A stretch of DNA of 64,000 nt from Campylobacter blaseri (GCF_013201895.1 NZ_CP053841.1:806001-870000), one strand, 5' to 3'; shown: positions 7,050-15,761, counted from the first letter of the stretch. Program-made: numbers and translations. Notes: generated by a model from the sequence alone, not told the origin.

Positions 7050-7244
7050 ATGAAAAAGTTACTTTCAACTATTTTCGTTAGCTCTATGGTTGGATTAACT
7101 AGTTTAATTGCTGCAGACGCTCCAGTTATTCCTAGTGACCCTTTAAAAGCAGATTATGCAATCTTTGATTACGTTTTTGCTGGCGTTATTGGTGTTGCTT
7201 TTATCTTTATGGTTGCCCGTAGAGTTAAAGGCTTTATTAGATAG
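7050..7244 (+). CDS. Putative major coat protein (pVIII-like)
   Basis: The ATG at 7050 is chosen because AAGGAG lies 7-8 bp upstream and the protein then begins with a classic signal peptide (MKKLLSTIFVSSMVGLTSLI). A longer frame from 7005 would bury that peptide. Predicted cleavage after AADA would leave about 40 residues: an acidic N-terminus (VIPSDPLKADYAIFDY), one membrane helix (VFAGVIGVAFIFMVA) and a basic tail (RRVKGFIR) to contact DNA. This is the exact plan of inovirus pVIII. Identified by architecture and position, not by sequence similarity. Confidence 0.8.
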   Translation: MKKLLSTIFVSSMVGLTSLIAADAPVIPSDPLKADYAIFDYVFAGVIGVAFIFMVARRVKGFIR

Positions 7245-7288
7245 TCTATTGGGGGTGGTTATTCCCCCTTTATGTTGAGATAATAGCT

Positions 7289-7615
7289 ATGTTACAAAAT
7301 GCAATTTATGTGCCACAATTTAGAGAATGTTTTAAAGAAATTTTAATAAAAGACAAAAAATTTTATTTAGTTGATTTTAATAATAATCCAAAATTTATTT
7401 TAATTAATGTTGATTTTAAAGATGGTTTCTTATACGACAAAAAAAGTTCTAAATGTTATTTAAGTTCAAATGGTTCTGTTTTTGATAATTCAGTTGGTAA
7501 ATTAAATGAATTTGGTATTTATGATTATCAATTTAATTTCTTAATGGGTTTAACTGCTATTTTAATATGTTTTTCTTTTTTAATTGGTTTAATAATTGTT
7601 GGAGCTACTAGATGA
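7289..7615 (+). CDS. Small phage protein with a C-terminal membrane helix
   Basis: 108 residues. The soluble N-terminal part is rich in Phe, Asp and Lys, and the last 25 residues form a membrane helix (FLMGLTAILICFSFLIGLIIVGATR). No signal peptide is seen and no family is recognised. It lies in the coat-protein cluster and its stop overlaps the start of the next gene (ATGA at 7612-7615), so it is probably a minor virion or assembly protein. Confidence 0.7.
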   Translation: MLQNAIYVPQFRECFKEILIKDKKFYLVDFNNNPKFILINVDFKDGFLYDKKSSKCYLSSNGSVFDNSVGKLNEFGIYDYQFNFLMGLTAILICFSFLIGLIIVGATR

Positions 7616-7722
7616 TTTATGAAGTATTAGAAAATGATGTATTTAATTATTTTGTAAATATATTTGCCTTGTTTTTTGTTCCGCTTTTTATTTATGTGAT
7701 AGCTATATCTTTTATTAAGTAA
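7612..7722 (+). CDS. 36-residue membrane peptide, pVII/pIX-like minor coat candidate
   Basis: A very short gene starting at the ATGA overlap with the previous stop: MIYEVLENDVFNYF, then a membrane helix (about residues 15-34) and a final Lys. Its size and single helix match the tip proteins pVII and pIX of Ff phages (32-33 residues). Translational coupling and position between coat genes support it as real. Confidence 0.6.
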   Translation: MIYEVLENDVFNYFVNIFALFFVPLFIYVIAISFIK

Positions 7723-7743
7723 TTTTAACAAAACAGAAAAAAG

Positions 7744-7806
7744 ATTGTTTTATTTTCAGCTAGAGTATTTACTCGACAAGATTTATCTATCTGAAAATAA
7801 AATAAT
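7744..7806. promoter_or_regulatory. Long inverted repeat between coat genes and adhesin gene
   Basis: Arms of 16 bp (7744-7759 and 7791-7806) match at 15 positions around a 31-nt loop that holds a small GAGT/ACTC hairpin. It lies in the 209-bp gap 7723-7931. It could be a mid-genome terminator, as between coat and adsorption genes of Ff phages, or a packaging signal. It has no strong U-tract, so terminator is not certain. The rest of the gap shows nothing else clear. Confidence 0.5.
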
Positions 7807-7931
7807 CCTACAAACGAAGTGCGTAAGGTATTTAATTTATGTTTTTTAAACATAGAAAAGTTTTTTAGAAACGGAAAAAATATTAAGGTTAATACATTGT
7901 TTTTATTTATTTGTAAATTGGATTTTAAAAA

Positions 7932-10190
7932 ATGAAAAAAATATTAGTGTTTATATTTATTTATTTTTCTTTTTTTAGTTCTTTTGCTTTTTCTTTAACT
8001 ATTTGCGATAACAATGATGTTTATTGTCAAAATAATATCAATAGTTCTGGTGTAAAGAAAAATTTAACATTAAAAACTTGTGAATATGATAATAGGTTTC
8101 TTTGTTTTATTGATTCTGTTAATCCAAATAATGCTTATATTGCACTTAACAACCCTCAAAGTGGTGGATATTATCATAATGATGGTTCTGAAATTCCTGC
8201 AACTTCCGAATATTACCTATTTTATAATACTTATCAAAATAAATTAATTTCTGTTTCTTATTTTGGTACAGATGTTACATCTTGTTATTATCCTCCGAGT
8301 GTGCCTTGTGCTTCATTAAATCATTTTGAAATTTTTAAAAAAATTTCTTGTAAAAGTAATGAATTTTTTAATTCAAAAACTAATAGTTGTGATAGTTGTG
8401 ATAAAGGTCAAGTTTATGATTTAAAATTTAATAAATGTGTTGATATAAAATGTAAAGAAGATGAAATTTATGATTCTGAAACTGATAAGTGCATTAAAAA
8501 AGATAAATGTAAAGAAGATGAAATATATAATTCTCAAACTAAGGAATGTATAAAGCGTCCTTGGTGGTGTCCTGTTCCTATGATTTATCAAGAGAAAGAC
8601 CCTGGTTTTTTAAAAGCTATGATTAAAATTTGTGTTCCTGACCCTAATATTAATGAAGAAGAATGTCAAAATAAAGGTATGAATTGGCATTCTTGGGCTG
8701 ATTTGTATGGTGCTGAGTTAGGTGTTGCTATGCGTTATCCTCAGGGCTGTTATCATTCTAAAACTGTTGAGCGTTTTAAGGCAGAAAATCAATTGGAAAA
8801 TGATAGTTTTTTTTGGAGCGGTGTCCTTTTTCCAATTCCAATTGGTGCTTTAAAGAATGGTTGGAATTCTCTCGCTCAGGCTTTTAATAATTTTTTTAAA
8901 GGTAAAAATATTCCTAAGGCTAATCAATCATTATTAGAGTATAAACCTATTATGACTGATATTGAAATTACACCGCAAGGACCTATGCCTAAAATTGATT
9001 TTAAACCAATTGAACCTAAGGATATTATTCATAATTCTTTCAATAAAGGTGATTTGCCTCCTAGCTCTCCAAAATCAAAACCTAGTGAAAGTTTTGATTC
9101 ATATCTTGATAGATATAAGAATTTTAATGGTTCTAGATTTGAAAAAAGTCCGCAAGACTTTGTTCATTTTAACCCAAAATTTGAAAAAATGGATTTACCT
9201 CATAACGCAGCTACTTTTCATTTAAAAGATAATTCTTTTGTTGCTTCTAAAATCAAGCAAGAGTTTACACCTATGCCTATAAAAGATACATTTAAAGTTA
9301 ATAGCCCTGTTGAAACAAAAGTTAAATTTGATTTTTCAACTATTTTAGAAAAGCCAAAAAATCCTAAAAATCCAAATTTGCCAATGACTATTAGAAAAGT
9401 TTCTGAAAATGGAAATAAAAGTAATTATAAAGGTATTATAACAACGCCTGATAATAGTATAATTGATGTTAGTGTTGTTGAGACTAAAACTCCTAGTGGC
9501 GGTAAAATTCAAGATGTAACTTTAACTTATCCTTATATTGGACCAAATAAAAGTAATCTTAAATTTAATACAGGATATACTATTACTATTGATAAAAGTG
9601 GTGCTGTGACTAATACTATATCTAATAATAGCACTATTTACAATCCAACTACAAATACTACAACCGTAAATAATATAAGTAATACAGTTGTTCCTAATGC
9701 TTCTCCTGATTTAAGTAGCGTTGTTAATGCTATCAATAAAGTTGGTTCAAAAGTTGATACTACAAATAAAATATTAAATGATATTAAAGCTCAGCAAAAA
9801 GCCGAATGGGAATATAATCCTGGTATTAATATTGCTACCGCTACTTCTAAATTAAATACTGAGATGTCAAAATTTGATGGCTCTGTTGATGACATATTAA
9901 ATTTTCTTAATGGTTTAAAAGATAATATAAATGACGCTAAAAATCAAGTTGATAGTGCTGTTGATTTAATTCAAAATGGTATTGATTCTCCAAATATTCC
10001 GCGTGGAACTTGTCCTTTTAATATAAGTGGTCCTGCTCCTGGTAGTGGCACTAAGAATACTTTTACTATTGACCCTTGTCGTTTTGTTGCACCATATAAA
10101 CCTATTTTAACTCTTTTTTTTACTGCTATTTTGTCTTGGGGTGTTTTGATTTTTTCATTGAAATTTTTATTTAATGTAGGTGATAAGTAA
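7932..10190 (+). CDS. Large pIII-like adsorption protein with Cys-rich repeats
   Basis: 752 residues. A signal peptide (about 1-20) is followed by a Cys-rich region. Residues 140-206 hold four 14-residue repeats with C at each end (at 140-153, 156-169, 174-187 and 193-206; CKEDEIYDSETDKC is typical). A long Pro/Lys/Asn-rich middle follows, then a domain with two Cys (GTCPFNI and DPCRF) and a C-terminal membrane helix ending FNVGDK. This matches inovirus adsorption proteins: receptor-binding head, linker and membrane-anchored C-domain, with a tail reminiscent of TspB-like proteins. Third codon positions are strongly T-rich compared with zot. It overlaps the next gene by 1 bp (TAATG). Confidence 0.82.
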   Translation: MKKILVFIFIYFSFFSSFAFSLTICDNNDVYCQNNINSSGVKKNLTLKTCEYDNRFLCFIDSVNPNNAYIALNNPQSGGYYHNDGSEIPATSEYYLFYNTYQNKLISVSYFGTDVTSCYYPPSVPCASLNHFEIFKKISCKSNEFFNSKTNSCDSCDKGQVYDLKFNKCVDIKCKEDEIYDSETDKCIKKDKCKEDEIYNSQTKECIKRPWWCPVPMIYQEKDPGFLKAMIKICVPDPNINEEECQNKGMNWHSWADLYGAELGVAMRYPQGCYHSKTVERFKAENQLENDSFFWSGVLFPIPIGALKNGWNSLAQAFNNFFKGKNIPKANQSLLEYKPIMTDIEITPQGPMPKIDFKPIEPKDIIHNSFNKGDLPPSSPKSKPSESFDSYLDRYKNFNGSRFEKSPQDFVHFNPKFEKMDLPHNAATFHLKDNSFVASKIKQEFTPMPIKDTFKVNSPVETKVKFDFSTILEKPKNPKNPNLPMTIRKVSENGNKSNYKGIITTPDNSIIDVSVVETKTPSGGKIQDVTLTYPYIGPNKSNLKFNTGYTITIDKSGAVTNTISNNSTIYNPTTNTTTVNNISNTVVPNASPDLSSVVNAINKVGSKVDTTNKILNDIKAQQKAEWEYNPGINIATATSKLNTEMSKFDGSVDDILNFLNGLKDNINDAKNQVDSAVDLIQNGIDSPNIPRGTCPFNISGPAPGSGTKNTFTIDPCRFVAPYKPILTLFFTAILSWGVLIFSLKFLFNVGDK

Positions 10191-10630
10191 TGAAGTGGCT
10201 TATTGGTTCTGCTGGCGGTTTTATGTTGACTTTTTTAGGTTATTTAACTAAAAAAATAGGTGTTAGATTTGTAGTAGCTTCTTTTGTTATACCACTCACT
10301 TTAATTTTTACAGCTGGTTTGGTTTATCTTTTTGGTAAATTATTATCTTATTTTTTAAAAATTTATAATTTAATTAAAGAACTTTTTCCAAAACTTTTTG
10401 ATTATACTTCTGCTGGTGGTAGTTTTGGTGGTGTTGAAAATTCAACTATAACATCATCTGCTATGGAATTCTTACATCAAAGTGGTTTAGCTACTGCTTT
10501 ATTAAATTCTATGGATTTATTTATTACTATATTAGTTTTGTTTTTTACTATTAAAATTTATAATATTTTAGTTTGGTTTTATAAAACCATTAATGATATT
10601 ATAGTTACATTGCTTACTTTGGTAAAGTAG
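10190..10630 (+). CDS. DUF2523-like membrane protein, pVI-like minor coat candidate
   Basis: 146 residues with two hydrophobic segments near the N-terminus (about 5-20 and 28-55) and one at about 108-145, and a glycine/serine-rich loop between (YTSAGGSFGGVENST). Inoviruses of many bacteria have a protein of this length and topology directly upstream of zot, often labelled DUF2523; it corresponds in position to pVI, which cooperates with pIII in virion release. Start and stop context (TAATG overlap with the adhesin, 4 bp before zot) indicates coupled translation. Confidence 0.75.
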   Translation: MKWLIGSAGGFMLTFLGYLTKKIGVRFVVASFVIPLTLIFTAGLVYLFGKLLSYFLKIYNLIKELFPKLFDYTSAGGSFGGVENSTITSSAMEFLHQSGLATALLNSMDLFITILVLFFTIKIYNILVWFYKTINDIIVTLLTLVK

Positions 10631-10634
10631 CAAT

Positions 10635-11780
10635 ATGTTAAGTTTAATAATAGGTCCTCCAGGAAGTGGCAAAACTTACAAAGTAGTAAATGATATATAC
10701 GAACAGTATCAGCTACATTTAAAAGATGAATCTAAATACAAATGTATATACACTAATATAAATGGTTTTGATTTTGATAAATTTAACGGATATGTTAAAA
10801 AGTTTGATAGATTTGATTTACTCTCAAATGCTGAAAAAGAATATAGTTTAAATAAACAGCATGAAAGCGGTTTTTTAGGAGATATTGGCGACTATGATGA
10901 GTATGCTAAAAATCAAGGAATTTATAAAGATTATATAGATAGTCTAATTGTTATAGATGAAGCATATAACATTTTTAATAAAAACTTTAACGATAATTTA
11001 GGTAGGTTCTTGTCTTATCATAGACATTTTAACATTGATATAGTTTTTATGCTCCAATCAAAAAGACAAACAAATAGAGAGTATATCATACATTCAGAGT
11101 TATTATATGTAGCTCAACCAAGCTCAAAAAGACTTTTTAAAAGTGTATTTAGATATAAAAAATATTCAACTTATGAAGAAAAGAAAGATAATTTAATAAC
11201 AACTCAAAATCTAAGATTTAAAAAAGATATTGCTAAATTATATCAAAGCGGTTCAGATAAAATTTATAAATCATATGCAACTGGAAAGATATTTTTTCTT
11301 TTATTTTTAATCTTATTTTTTTATCTATTCTATAATTTTTTAAAGCCTAAACAAAATAATACTAATCAACAAAATACAGAAATAAAAGCAGTATCAAGCG
11401 ATATAAAAGAAATTGATTTAAATGTAGATAATAAACATCCTATCTATGAAGATAGTATAGATAATAATAAATCTATCATATATTTATATGGAGATAATAG
11501 TTATTTTAAAGTAACTTGTTTTCCAAATTCTTGTAAATTTTCAAATTATACTTTAGATTTGCAAAGCGAAACATTTGTCGAATTGATATCTGTTTCAGAT
11601 TGTCAAATAATCGTTTCAGATAAGAAAGCTGTTAACTATATTGACTACTATCTTACTTGCCCTAAAGAATTTGAAGAATTTTTAATCAAAATAAATAATA
11701 CAAATAATGCAAACAATACAAATACAATTCAAAGGGTTGACAATGAAAAAGGTAATATGTTTAATCGTTTTAATAAGTAG
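10635..11780 (+). CDS. zot: Zot family protein (inovirus pI-like assembly ATPase)
   Basis: 381 residues. Residues 1-200 form a P-loop ATPase with Walker A GPPGSGKT (7-14), Walker B LIVIDEA (104-110) and a following MLQSKRQTN segment (139-147). A membrane helix spans about 218-237, and the rest is periplasmic. In filamentous phages pI/Zot drives virion extrusion with the secretin, using ATP. The same family includes Vibrio cholerae zonula occludens toxin, and Campylobacter Zot proteins have been studied as possible virulence factors; the phage role is the primary one. The last 38 bp overlap the secretin gene. Confidence 0.93.
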   Translation: MLSLIIGPPGSGKTYKVVNDIYEQYQLHLKDESKYKCIYTNINGFDFDKFNGYVKKFDRFDLLSNAEKEYSLNKQHESGFLGDIGDYDEYAKNQGIYKDYIDSLIVIDEAYNIFNKNFNDNLGRFLSYHRHFNIDIVFMLQSKRQTNREYIIHSELLYVAQPSSKRLFKSVFRYKKYSTYEEKKDNLITTQNLRFKKDIAKLYQSGSDKIYKSYATGKIFFLLFLILFFYLFYNFLKPKQNNTNQQNTEIKAVSSDIKEIDLNVDNKHPIYEDSIDNNKSIIYLYGDNSYFKVTCFPNSCKFSNYTLDLQSETFVELISVSDCQIIVSDKKAVNYIDYYLTCPKEFEEFLIKINNTNNANNTNTIQRVDNEKGNMFNRFNK

Positions 11781-12984
11781 CTTATGTTACTCACTAGAAT
11801 ACAGATCTATAAAATTTAACGATTTTCTAGGTGAAATTTCAGGTATTACGGGTAAGAACATTGTAATTAGCGGTAATATTGATACTAATTTTGATGTATT
11901 CTTACCAACATTTGATTTAACCAAAGTAGAAGTTATAACAGACCTATTAAACGATATATTAAAAGTTAACAAGTTAAGCTATTCAGTCCAAAACAATGTA
12001 ATACTAATATATCAAGCAACAGATAGCCAAGATTATATCTTAAATGATTATATAATTAAATTTAAAAATATTAGTAAAGATGATGTTATTTCAGCTTTAA
12101 ACCTATTTACTGAAAACATTAAATATAGTGTATATAGTGATAGAGTATTGTTAATTACAACACAGGAGCAATACGAAACCATAAAAAGCTTAATAAATGG
12201 ATTAGATACCTCTTATCAATTTAGACAGTTATCATTTACTATAGTAAGTACTGATAATAATAAACTTAAAGAAATTGGTCCAAATATTCAAGCTATTTTA
12301 AATCCTTTAGATAGTTTTTATTTTAAAATCATAACAAATACCTTAACTGTTGATAGTTCTAAAATTAATAAATCAAGCGTTACTACTTTGATTAATCTTT
12401 TAAAAGAAAACGGAGTATCAGAACTTTTATACAATCCAAGAGTTACGCTAATAGATAGTAAAGATAGCGTAATAGAAAGCGTTGTAAAAACACCTATTCA
12501 AAAAAGTAAAGTTGAAGTTCAAAACAACCAAACAGTAACAACAAACGACATAGAATATCAGGACGTTGGATTAAGACTATATATTACTAATGTACTAATT
12601 ACCAATGATAGTGTTTCTTTTGCTTTAGATTTATATATTGAAAATTTACTCGATAACACTAATACACCACGGATTAGCTCAAGACATCTAAAAACTAATG
12701 TTTATTTAACTCTTGCCGATTCATTCTTAATTGGTGGTATAAACTCAAAAGAAACTATAACAAATATTAAAACTATACCTTTTATTGAAAAAATACCAAT
12801 TTTAGGTGATTTAACAAGTTATGAAGATAAACAAGTAAATGATTATAGTTTTTCAATATTTATAACTATGCTTGCTAATGCTTCTGAAATTGTATTTCCT
12901 CGTTATCTTGATAATAGCGGTAATGTTATAGTAAGAACTGGCACGCTCGCAGGCTCGAAAGGGGACCCGCGTAGCGGGGAATGA
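11743..12984 (+). CDS. Phage secretin (pIV-like outer-membrane channel)
   Basis: 413 residues from the ATG at 11743, chosen because it gives a signal peptide (MKKVICLIVLISSLCYS) that an upstream in-frame start would bury. N0/N1-like domains occupy about 20-220. The secretin barrel domain (about 230-385) shows LLYNPRVTLID, the EYQDVGLRLYITN strand and the TIPFIEKIPILGDL motif. It would form the outer-membrane pore for virion exit, partnered with Zot. The last dozen codons (GTLAGSKGDPRSGE) are encoded by an unusually GC-rich inverted repeat, so the end of the protein is shaped by a DNA element. Confidence 0.9.
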   Translation: MKKVICLIVLISSLCYSLEYRSIKFNDFLGEISGITGKNIVISGNIDTNFDVFLPTFDLTKVEVITDLLNDILKVNKLSYSVQNNVILIYQATDSQDYILNDYIIKFKNISKDDVISALNLFTENIKYSVYSDRVLLITTQEQYETIKSLINGLDTSYQFRQLSFTIVSTDNNKLKEIGPNIQAILNPLDSFYFKIITNTLTVDSSKINKSSVTTLINLLKENGVSELLYNPRVTLIDSKDSVIESVVKTPIQKSKVEVQNNQTVTTNDIEYQDVGLRLYITNVLITNDSVSFALDLYIENLLDNTNTPRISSRHLKTNVYLTLADSFLIGGINSKETITNIKTIPFIEKIPILGDLTSYEDKQVNDYSFSIFITMLANASEIVFPRYLDNSGNVIVRTGTLAGSKGDPRSGE

Positions 12985-12993
12985 GAGCGTGCC
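12940..12993. promoter_or_regulatory. GC-rich nested hairpin before the Rep gene, origin or packaging candidate
   Basis: Outer arms GGCACGCTC (12940-12948) and GAGCGTGCC (12985-12993) are perfect 9-bp complements. Inside lies CCCGC-GTA-GCGGG (12966-12978). The block is far richer in GC than anything around it and sits across the secretin stop, 38 bp before the replication initiator. A double-strand origin nicked by Rep, a single-strand origin or a packaging hairpin are the likely roles. Confidence 0.5.
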
Positions 12994-13030
12994 TCTTGGC
13001 TAATTATAATATATATGTGTAGGTTGACTA

Positions 13031-14302
13031 ATGTATGGAATAACAATTATTGATAGAGAAATTTTAAAAGATAAACTAAATAATCAAAAGAATTATTTAG
13101 ATAATAATTTTTTAAATGTTGGCGGTAGCAGTTTGCCATATTCTGCTTTTTACTTTTCAAGTTGGCATAACCCAGCAAGATATATAAGTGAATTAAATAA
13201 CAGAGTATTTAGTATGAGTAAATACGCTAAAGAAAACGATTTAAAGCCTATATTTGCAGTTTTTACACTTCCTAGCGAATATCACAGGAAAAAAACTATT
13301 ACAATAAAAGGCGTTAAAAAGCTTGTTAGAAATGATAAATTTATAGATGATGAAAATCATAGTGTTAAAGCAGGTTCTGACAAGCTTCAATCAGTTGTTA
13401 GAAGTATAATGAACTCAACCGTATTTAGAGAAATTCCAAAAGACAAAAGATGTTATATAACAACTAAAGAGCCACACAAAGACGGAACTTGTCATCTTAA
13501 CTTTTTATGTTTTGTACCAAAAGAATATGTTGAAAGATGTGTTACAGCTATTAAATACAGATTTTTAGATAATCATAGTAGGGTAGAAATTAATATAAAT
13601 AACGCAACTGCTTACATTATGAAATATATCTTTAAAACATTAGATGATTTAAGAGATAATCCAAGTTTAGAAAATTTAACCGATATTACTTATTGGTATT
13701 TAAAACATAAAATCAGGCGTGTTACTATGTCTAAAACTTTTATTAGTCTTGAGATTTATAGAAAATTAAATGGAAGAATTGATTTAATTACACTTACTAA
13801 AAACTATAATAAAGGTTTAGTTACTGTTTTAATTGATGAAAATAACAAACCTGTTAAAATTTTTGATGAATTTGGCGATTTGTGGAATAAAACAAGATTT
13901 AATGTAGTCATTAACTCATCTCAAAATAGATATTCAAGAGAACTTTACAAACAAGCATTTAAACAAGCTTCAAAAGATGGTAAATTTTTATCAAAACAAG
14001 AAAAAAGATTTAAATATATATCTGAAAATCTAGAAAAAGAAAATTATATTAAGCATCTATCTTATTCTAAACGATCTATTCCAAGTCTTACAGATTATGA
14101 ACTATTACAATATTATCAAGACTTTAAAAAATGTTACATAATGATTGAAGAAAATCCACAGCGTTTTTCATATCTTGAAAATGAACTTAATAAGCGTGGT
14201 TTTGGTGGTCTTACAACTAATAAAGAAATAATTAAAATTGATAGTATAGATAGTTTACTTAATGATTATTCAAATGCTGAATTATTACCTTTAAGGTTTT
14301 AA
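13031..14302 (+). CDS. HUH-type rolling-circle replication initiator (gene II/GPA-like Rep)
   Basis: 423 residues. Three motifs of HUH endonucleases are visible: motif 1 FAVFTLPSEYH (75-85), metal-binding histidines H149 and H155 in EPHKDGTCHLNFL, and the nicking motif AYIMKYIFK with Y195, K198 and Y199. The second histidine is followed by L-N rather than the usual U-H, so motif 2 is slightly unusual. The protein would nick the plus strand at the double-strand origin and start rolling-circle replication with host polymerase. The GC-rich hairpin just upstream may be its target. The integrase starts 1 bp after its stop. Confidence 0.85.
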   Translation: MYGITIIDREILKDKLNNQKNYLDNNFLNVGGSSLPYSAFYFSSWHNPARYISELNNRVFSMSKYAKENDLKPIFAVFTLPSEYHRKKTITIKGVKKLVRNDKFIDDENHSVKAGSDKLQSVVRSIMNSTVFREIPKDKRCYITTKEPHKDGTCHLNFLCFVPKEYVERCVTAIKYRFLDNHSRVEININNATAYIMKYIFKTLDDLRDNPSLENLTDITYWYLKHKIRRVTMSKTFISLEIYRKLNGRIDLITLTKNYNKGLVTVLIDENNKPVKIFDEFGDLWNKTRFNVVINSSQNRYSRELYKQAFKQASKDGKFLSKQEKRFKYISENLEKENYIKHLSYSKRSIPSLTDYELLQYYQDFKKCYIMIEENPQRFSYLENELNKRGFGGLTTNKEIIKIDSIDSLLNDYSNAELLPLRF

Positions 14303-14303
14303 T

Positions 14304-15176
14304 ATGATATTAAATGAATTATTTAAAAGCTATTTAGAATATAACGAACTTTTATTATCTAAAAGCACCATAAGAAGTAATATATATACTTATAACAAGC
14401 ATTTAAGACCTTTATTTGGAAAAATAGAAGTAAATAAAATAACATTTCTTGATATACAAAAGTTTTGCAATAATCTACTTAAACAAAACTACAAAGTAAA
14501 AACAGTCAAGAATATTTTAGTTATTTTAAGAGTATGTTTCAATTTTGCTATAAAACTAGATTTAATTAATAAAAATGCTTGTGATTTGGTTGAATTACCA
14601 AAGTTCGATAATAAAAGATACTTTGATTATTCTTTACAAATTCAAAAAAGAATAATAAAAGCAATTATTGAAAATACTAACTACAATGCTGATATTTATT
14701 TCTTTTTATTACATGGTAGAAGAAAAAACGAAGTATTATCTTTAAAATGGGAAGATATTAACTTAAAAACTAAAACTTATATTATACCTTTTACAATCAA
14801 TAAAGCAAAAAGAAATATGACCTATACAATGAGCAATGAACTTTATAAAAGACTTTATAAAAGATACATAGAAGCTAAAAAGAATAATCAACTAAATAAC
14901 TATGTGTTTATTAATCCTGTTACTAATACTAAATTTACAGATTTAAGAAGAAGCTGGAATTCATTACTTAAAAGAAATAATTTACCAAAGATAAGATTAC
15001 ACGATATAAGACATCTAGTAGCTACATATAGCATTAATCATTTAAAATTACCAATAGAGCAGGTTAGTTTTACCTTAGGACATACGGATATAAAAACTAC
15101 ACAAAGATATATTACAAATGATGTTAAACAATCTAAAAAAACAATAGAAATTTTAATAAATTCAATAAAGGATTAA
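14304..15176 (+). CDS. int: Phage tyrosine recombinase (integrase)
   Basis: 290 residues. An N-terminal SAM-like core-binding domain (about 1-90) and a catalytic domain with R140 (HGRRKNEV), H233 and R236 (HDIRH), H260 (LGH) and the nucleophile Y269 (TTQRYI) are present. It should catalyse recombination between the phage copy and the host copy of the tRNA-fMet 3' end. It lies near attR, as usual for tRNA-targeting integrases. Having its own integrase sets this phage apart from inoviruses that borrow host XerC/D or XerH. Confidence 0.93.
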   Translation: MILNELFKSYLEYNELLLSKSTIRSNIYTYNKHLRPLFGKIEVNKITFLDIQKFCNNLLKQNYKVKTVKNILVILRVCFNFAIKLDLINKNACDLVELPKFDNKRYFDYSLQIQKRIIKAIIENTNYNADIYFFLLHGRRKNEVLSLKWEDINLKTKTYIIPFTINKAKRNMTYTMSNELYKRLYKRYIEAKKNNQLNNYVFINPVTNTKFTDLRRSWNSLLKRNNLPKIRLHDIRHLVATYSINHLKLPIEQVSFTLGHTDIKTTQRYITNDVKQSKKTIEILINSIKD

Positions 15177-15179
15177 AAA

Positions 15180-15464
15180 ATGAAAGAATTATCACAAAAT
15201 GAAAAAGAAGAGTTATTAGAAGATTTAAAGCGAACACTTTTTTTATTAGCAGAAGAAGGTGATCCAATTGTAAATTTAACTATTGATGAAGAGCGGACTT
15301 ATTCTTTAGAAAATCAAGCTAAACATATTAAATTTAGACTTAATATGACTGATGAAGATTATGAGAATTTATATTTTGAAATACAAGAAGAATACGATAA
15401 AAGACATCAAGATTATTTTGATTGGGTTGGTTCAAAACAACAAAAAAATCAAAATAGTAAATAA
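15180..15464 (+). CDS. Small acidic protein next to the integrase, function unknown
   Basis: 94 residues, rich in Glu, Asp and Lys, predicted mostly helical, no membrane segment. It starts 3 bp after the integrase stop and ends at the edge of attR, so it is the last gene of the prophage and probably co-expressed with int. Position suggests an integration/excision accessory factor, but it lacks a visible DNA-binding motif and is more acidic than typical excisionases. I do not recognise the family. Confidence 0.7.
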   Translation: MKELSQNEKEELLEDLKRTLFLLAEEGDPIVNLTIDEERTYSLENQAKHIKFRLNMTDEDYENLYFEIQEEYDKRHQDYFDWVGSKQQKNQNSK

Positions 15465-15469
15465 AATAA

Positions 15470-15593
<124 letters not shown>

Positions 15594-15602
15594 TCAAATT
15601 TA

Positions 15603-15677
15603 TGGATGGGGTAAAGGGATTCGAACCCCTGAATGATTGGACCAAAACCAATTGCCTTACCGCTTGGCTATACCCCA
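15603..15677 (-). tRNA. tRNA-Gln (UUG)
   Basis: 75 nt with encoded CCA; the acceptor arms TGGGGTA and TACCCCA pair fully, and the anticodon TTG sits in the loop of GGTTTTGGTCC. It lies 9 bp upstream of tRNA-fMet on the same strand and is first in a two-tRNA operon. Confidence 0.95.
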
Positions 15678-15694
15678 GCCAAGTTAGAAAAAGA

Positions 15695-15723
15695 ATTATA
15701 CCTTATAAATATTCAATTGTCAA
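15695..15723 (-). promoter_or_regulatory. Consensus sigma-70 promoter of the tRNA-Gln/tRNA-fMet operon
   Basis: On the minus strand TTGACA (15723-15718) is followed after exactly 17 bp by TATAAT (15700-15695), both perfect hexamers, 17 bp upstream of the tRNA-Gln 5' end. Transcription runs through both tRNAs toward the prophage. Confidence 0.85.
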
Positions 15724-15735
15724 GTAAAATTATAA

Positions 15736-15761
15736 AAACTCTAGTAAATTTACTAGAGTTT
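15736..15761 (-). terminator. Palindromic terminator of hcp
   Basis: A perfect 26-bp palindrome (arms AAACTCTAGTAAA and TTTACTAGAGTTT) lies 5 bp after the hcp stop and just before the tRNA promoter. It would fold into an 11-bp stem and insulate hcp from the tRNA operon. Confidence 0.75.

Noticed and set aside
8962-9225. 87-codon open frame inside the adhesin gene
   Set aside because: Same-strand out-of-frame shadow with Leu/Ile-rich composition and no start signal.
10635-11780. Zot as a host-directed toxin
   Set aside because: The Walker motifs, membrane helix and position before the secretin explain it as the phage assembly ATPase. A toxin role cannot be read from the sequence.
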